From Malurus cyaneus samueli (taxonomy: Eukaryota > Chordata > Aves > Passeriformes > Maluridae), in contig VKON01000212.1 of NCBI GenBank assembly GCA_009741485.1, positions 36,681 to 100,680 on the forward strand: a stretch of 64,000 nucleotides of DNA, written 5' to 3'. The translations under genes and the position numbers were made by a program. Under the pieces are notes generated by a model, which had not been told where the DNA came from, ran no database searches, and worked only from the letters and a program-made list of their open reading frames with translations. Shown in pieces: positions 63,201-64,000 of the stretch. Position 1 is the stretch's first letter. Each line of letters starts with the position of its first letter.

Positions 63201-64000
63201 TTCGCGCCTTCCTTCCGCGCCTTCTTCCTTCCTTCCTTCCTTCCTTCCTTCCGCGCTTTCCTTCCTTCCGCCCTTCTCCGTCGCCTAACTTCCCGCCTTC
63301 CGCGCCTTCCGCGCCTTCCGCGCCTTCCTTCCGCGCCTTCCTTTCCTTCCTTCCTTCCTTCCCCGCATTCCTTCCTTCCTTCCTACCTCCCTCCCTATAC
63401 CTCCATTTCCTTTCCTTCCTTTGGCCTTCTTCCTTCTTCCTTTGTATTCTTCTTCCTTCCTACTCCTTCTTCCGCGCCTTCCTTCCGCGCTTTCCTTCCT
63501 TCCTTCCGCGCCTTCCTTCCTTCCTTCCTTCCGCGCCTTCCTTCCTTCCGCGCCTTCCTTCCGCGCCTATCCTCCGCCCTTCCGCGCCTTTCTTCCACGC
63601 GGCCTTCCTTCCTACTTCCTATCCTTCCCTTCCACCGACCTTCCTTCCTCCTTCCACGCCTTCCTTCCCCGCCTTCCATCCTTCCTCCGTCCTTTCTTGT
63701 CCTATATTAACCTAAGACTTACTTCCTATGATTCCTTTTCCTTTTCCTTCCTTCCTTCTTGCTTTCTCTTTCTCTTTCCTTCCCTTCTTCTTCTACGCTT
63801 CCCTTTAGTTTCGTCCTTCCTCCCTTCTTCGCTTCCTATCTCCTTCTCCTTCCTTCCTTCCTTCGCCTTCCTTCCTTCCTCCCGCGCCTTCCTTCCGCGC
63901 CTTCTTCTCCCGGCGCCGCCTGTTCCTTCTTTCTTCTTATCCGTCCCTCCTTTTTGTGCAGCGCACGCCTTCGTTTCTTTTTCTTTTCTGGCTTCTATTG
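57291..64000. repeat. CT-rich tandem array: (CTTC)n mixed with CGCGCCTTCC units
   Basis: 6.7 kb of almost pure C/T on the plus strand starts abruptly after GGAATTCATT and runs off the window end. The two building blocks are CCTTCCTTCC runs and CCGCGCCTTCC units, combined irregularly. Because pure C/T on one strand and G/A on the other cannot form most stop codons, giant open frames arise on both strands (plus 57291-61196, 1301 codons of Pro/Ser/Phe/Leu; minus 59298-57400, 632 codons of Arg/Lys/Glu/Gly). These are not genes. Irregularity rises to the right, where non-repeat bases become more frequent. It could be a real degenerate satellite or poorly resolved reads. Confidence 0.95.
62122..62238 (+). 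repeat. Nine perfect 13-bp tandem units inside the CT-rich array
   Basis: ATTCTTCCTTCCT repeated nine times without a mismatch. It is the most regular stretch in the right part of the array. Confidence 0.95.

Overview
The window reads as vertebrate nuclear DNA from a bird, most likely a songbird (passerine). Three things point there: many old CR1 LINE fragments, many single endogenous-retrovirus LTRs, and one short element with a tRNA-Ile-like head and a CR1-like tail, the architecture of the passerine SINE TguSINE1. There is no bacterial-style gene organisation. Almost every open reading frame listed by a six-frame scan is chance or repeat.

One host gene is recognisable, on the minus strand: FAM174A, a small single-pass membrane protein. 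Exon 1 (signal peptide and membrane helix) lies at 20307-20594 inside a CpG island. Exon 2 (conserved cytoplasmic tail) lies at 15467-15603, and a candidate last exon with a poly(A) signal at 11055-11225. As written the gene is not intact: exon 1 carries one base too many and exon 2 one base too few, each visible from exon length and reading frame. FAM174A lies on human 5q21; from memory its bird counterpart is on chromosome Z, so a Z (or W) origin is inferred, not shown.

Layout. 1-4.2 kb: nothing recognised. 4.2-6.3 kb: a CR1 split by a solo LTR, followed by an older LTR. 7.2-7.8 kb: CR1. 11-20.7 kb: FAM174A with LTR and CR1 insertions in its introns. 21-27.5 kb: SINE and several LTR candidates. 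27.9-40.1 kb: the most unusual part, a roughly 4.3-kb inverted repeat with a 25-N gap in the middle, followed by a CR1 that carries two LTRs. 40-57.3 kb: intergenic sequence with five LTR-bearing regions and one CR1 tail. 57.3-64.0 kb: a CT-rich tandem array (CTTC plus CGCGCC motifs) running off the window end.

The main result is an apparent assembly fault rather than a new system. The CR1 reading frame runs off the left edge of the N gap, continues in the reverse complement of 32244-32769, and resumes at about 37389. Segment 32244-37388 therefore looks like one gap-filling read placed backwards. It duplicates 27868-32218 with the dense single-base indels typical of uncorrected long reads. 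The true missing piece would be only about 0.5 kb. The CT-rich array yields spurious ORFs of up to 1301 codons on both strands that could be mis-annotated as proteins.
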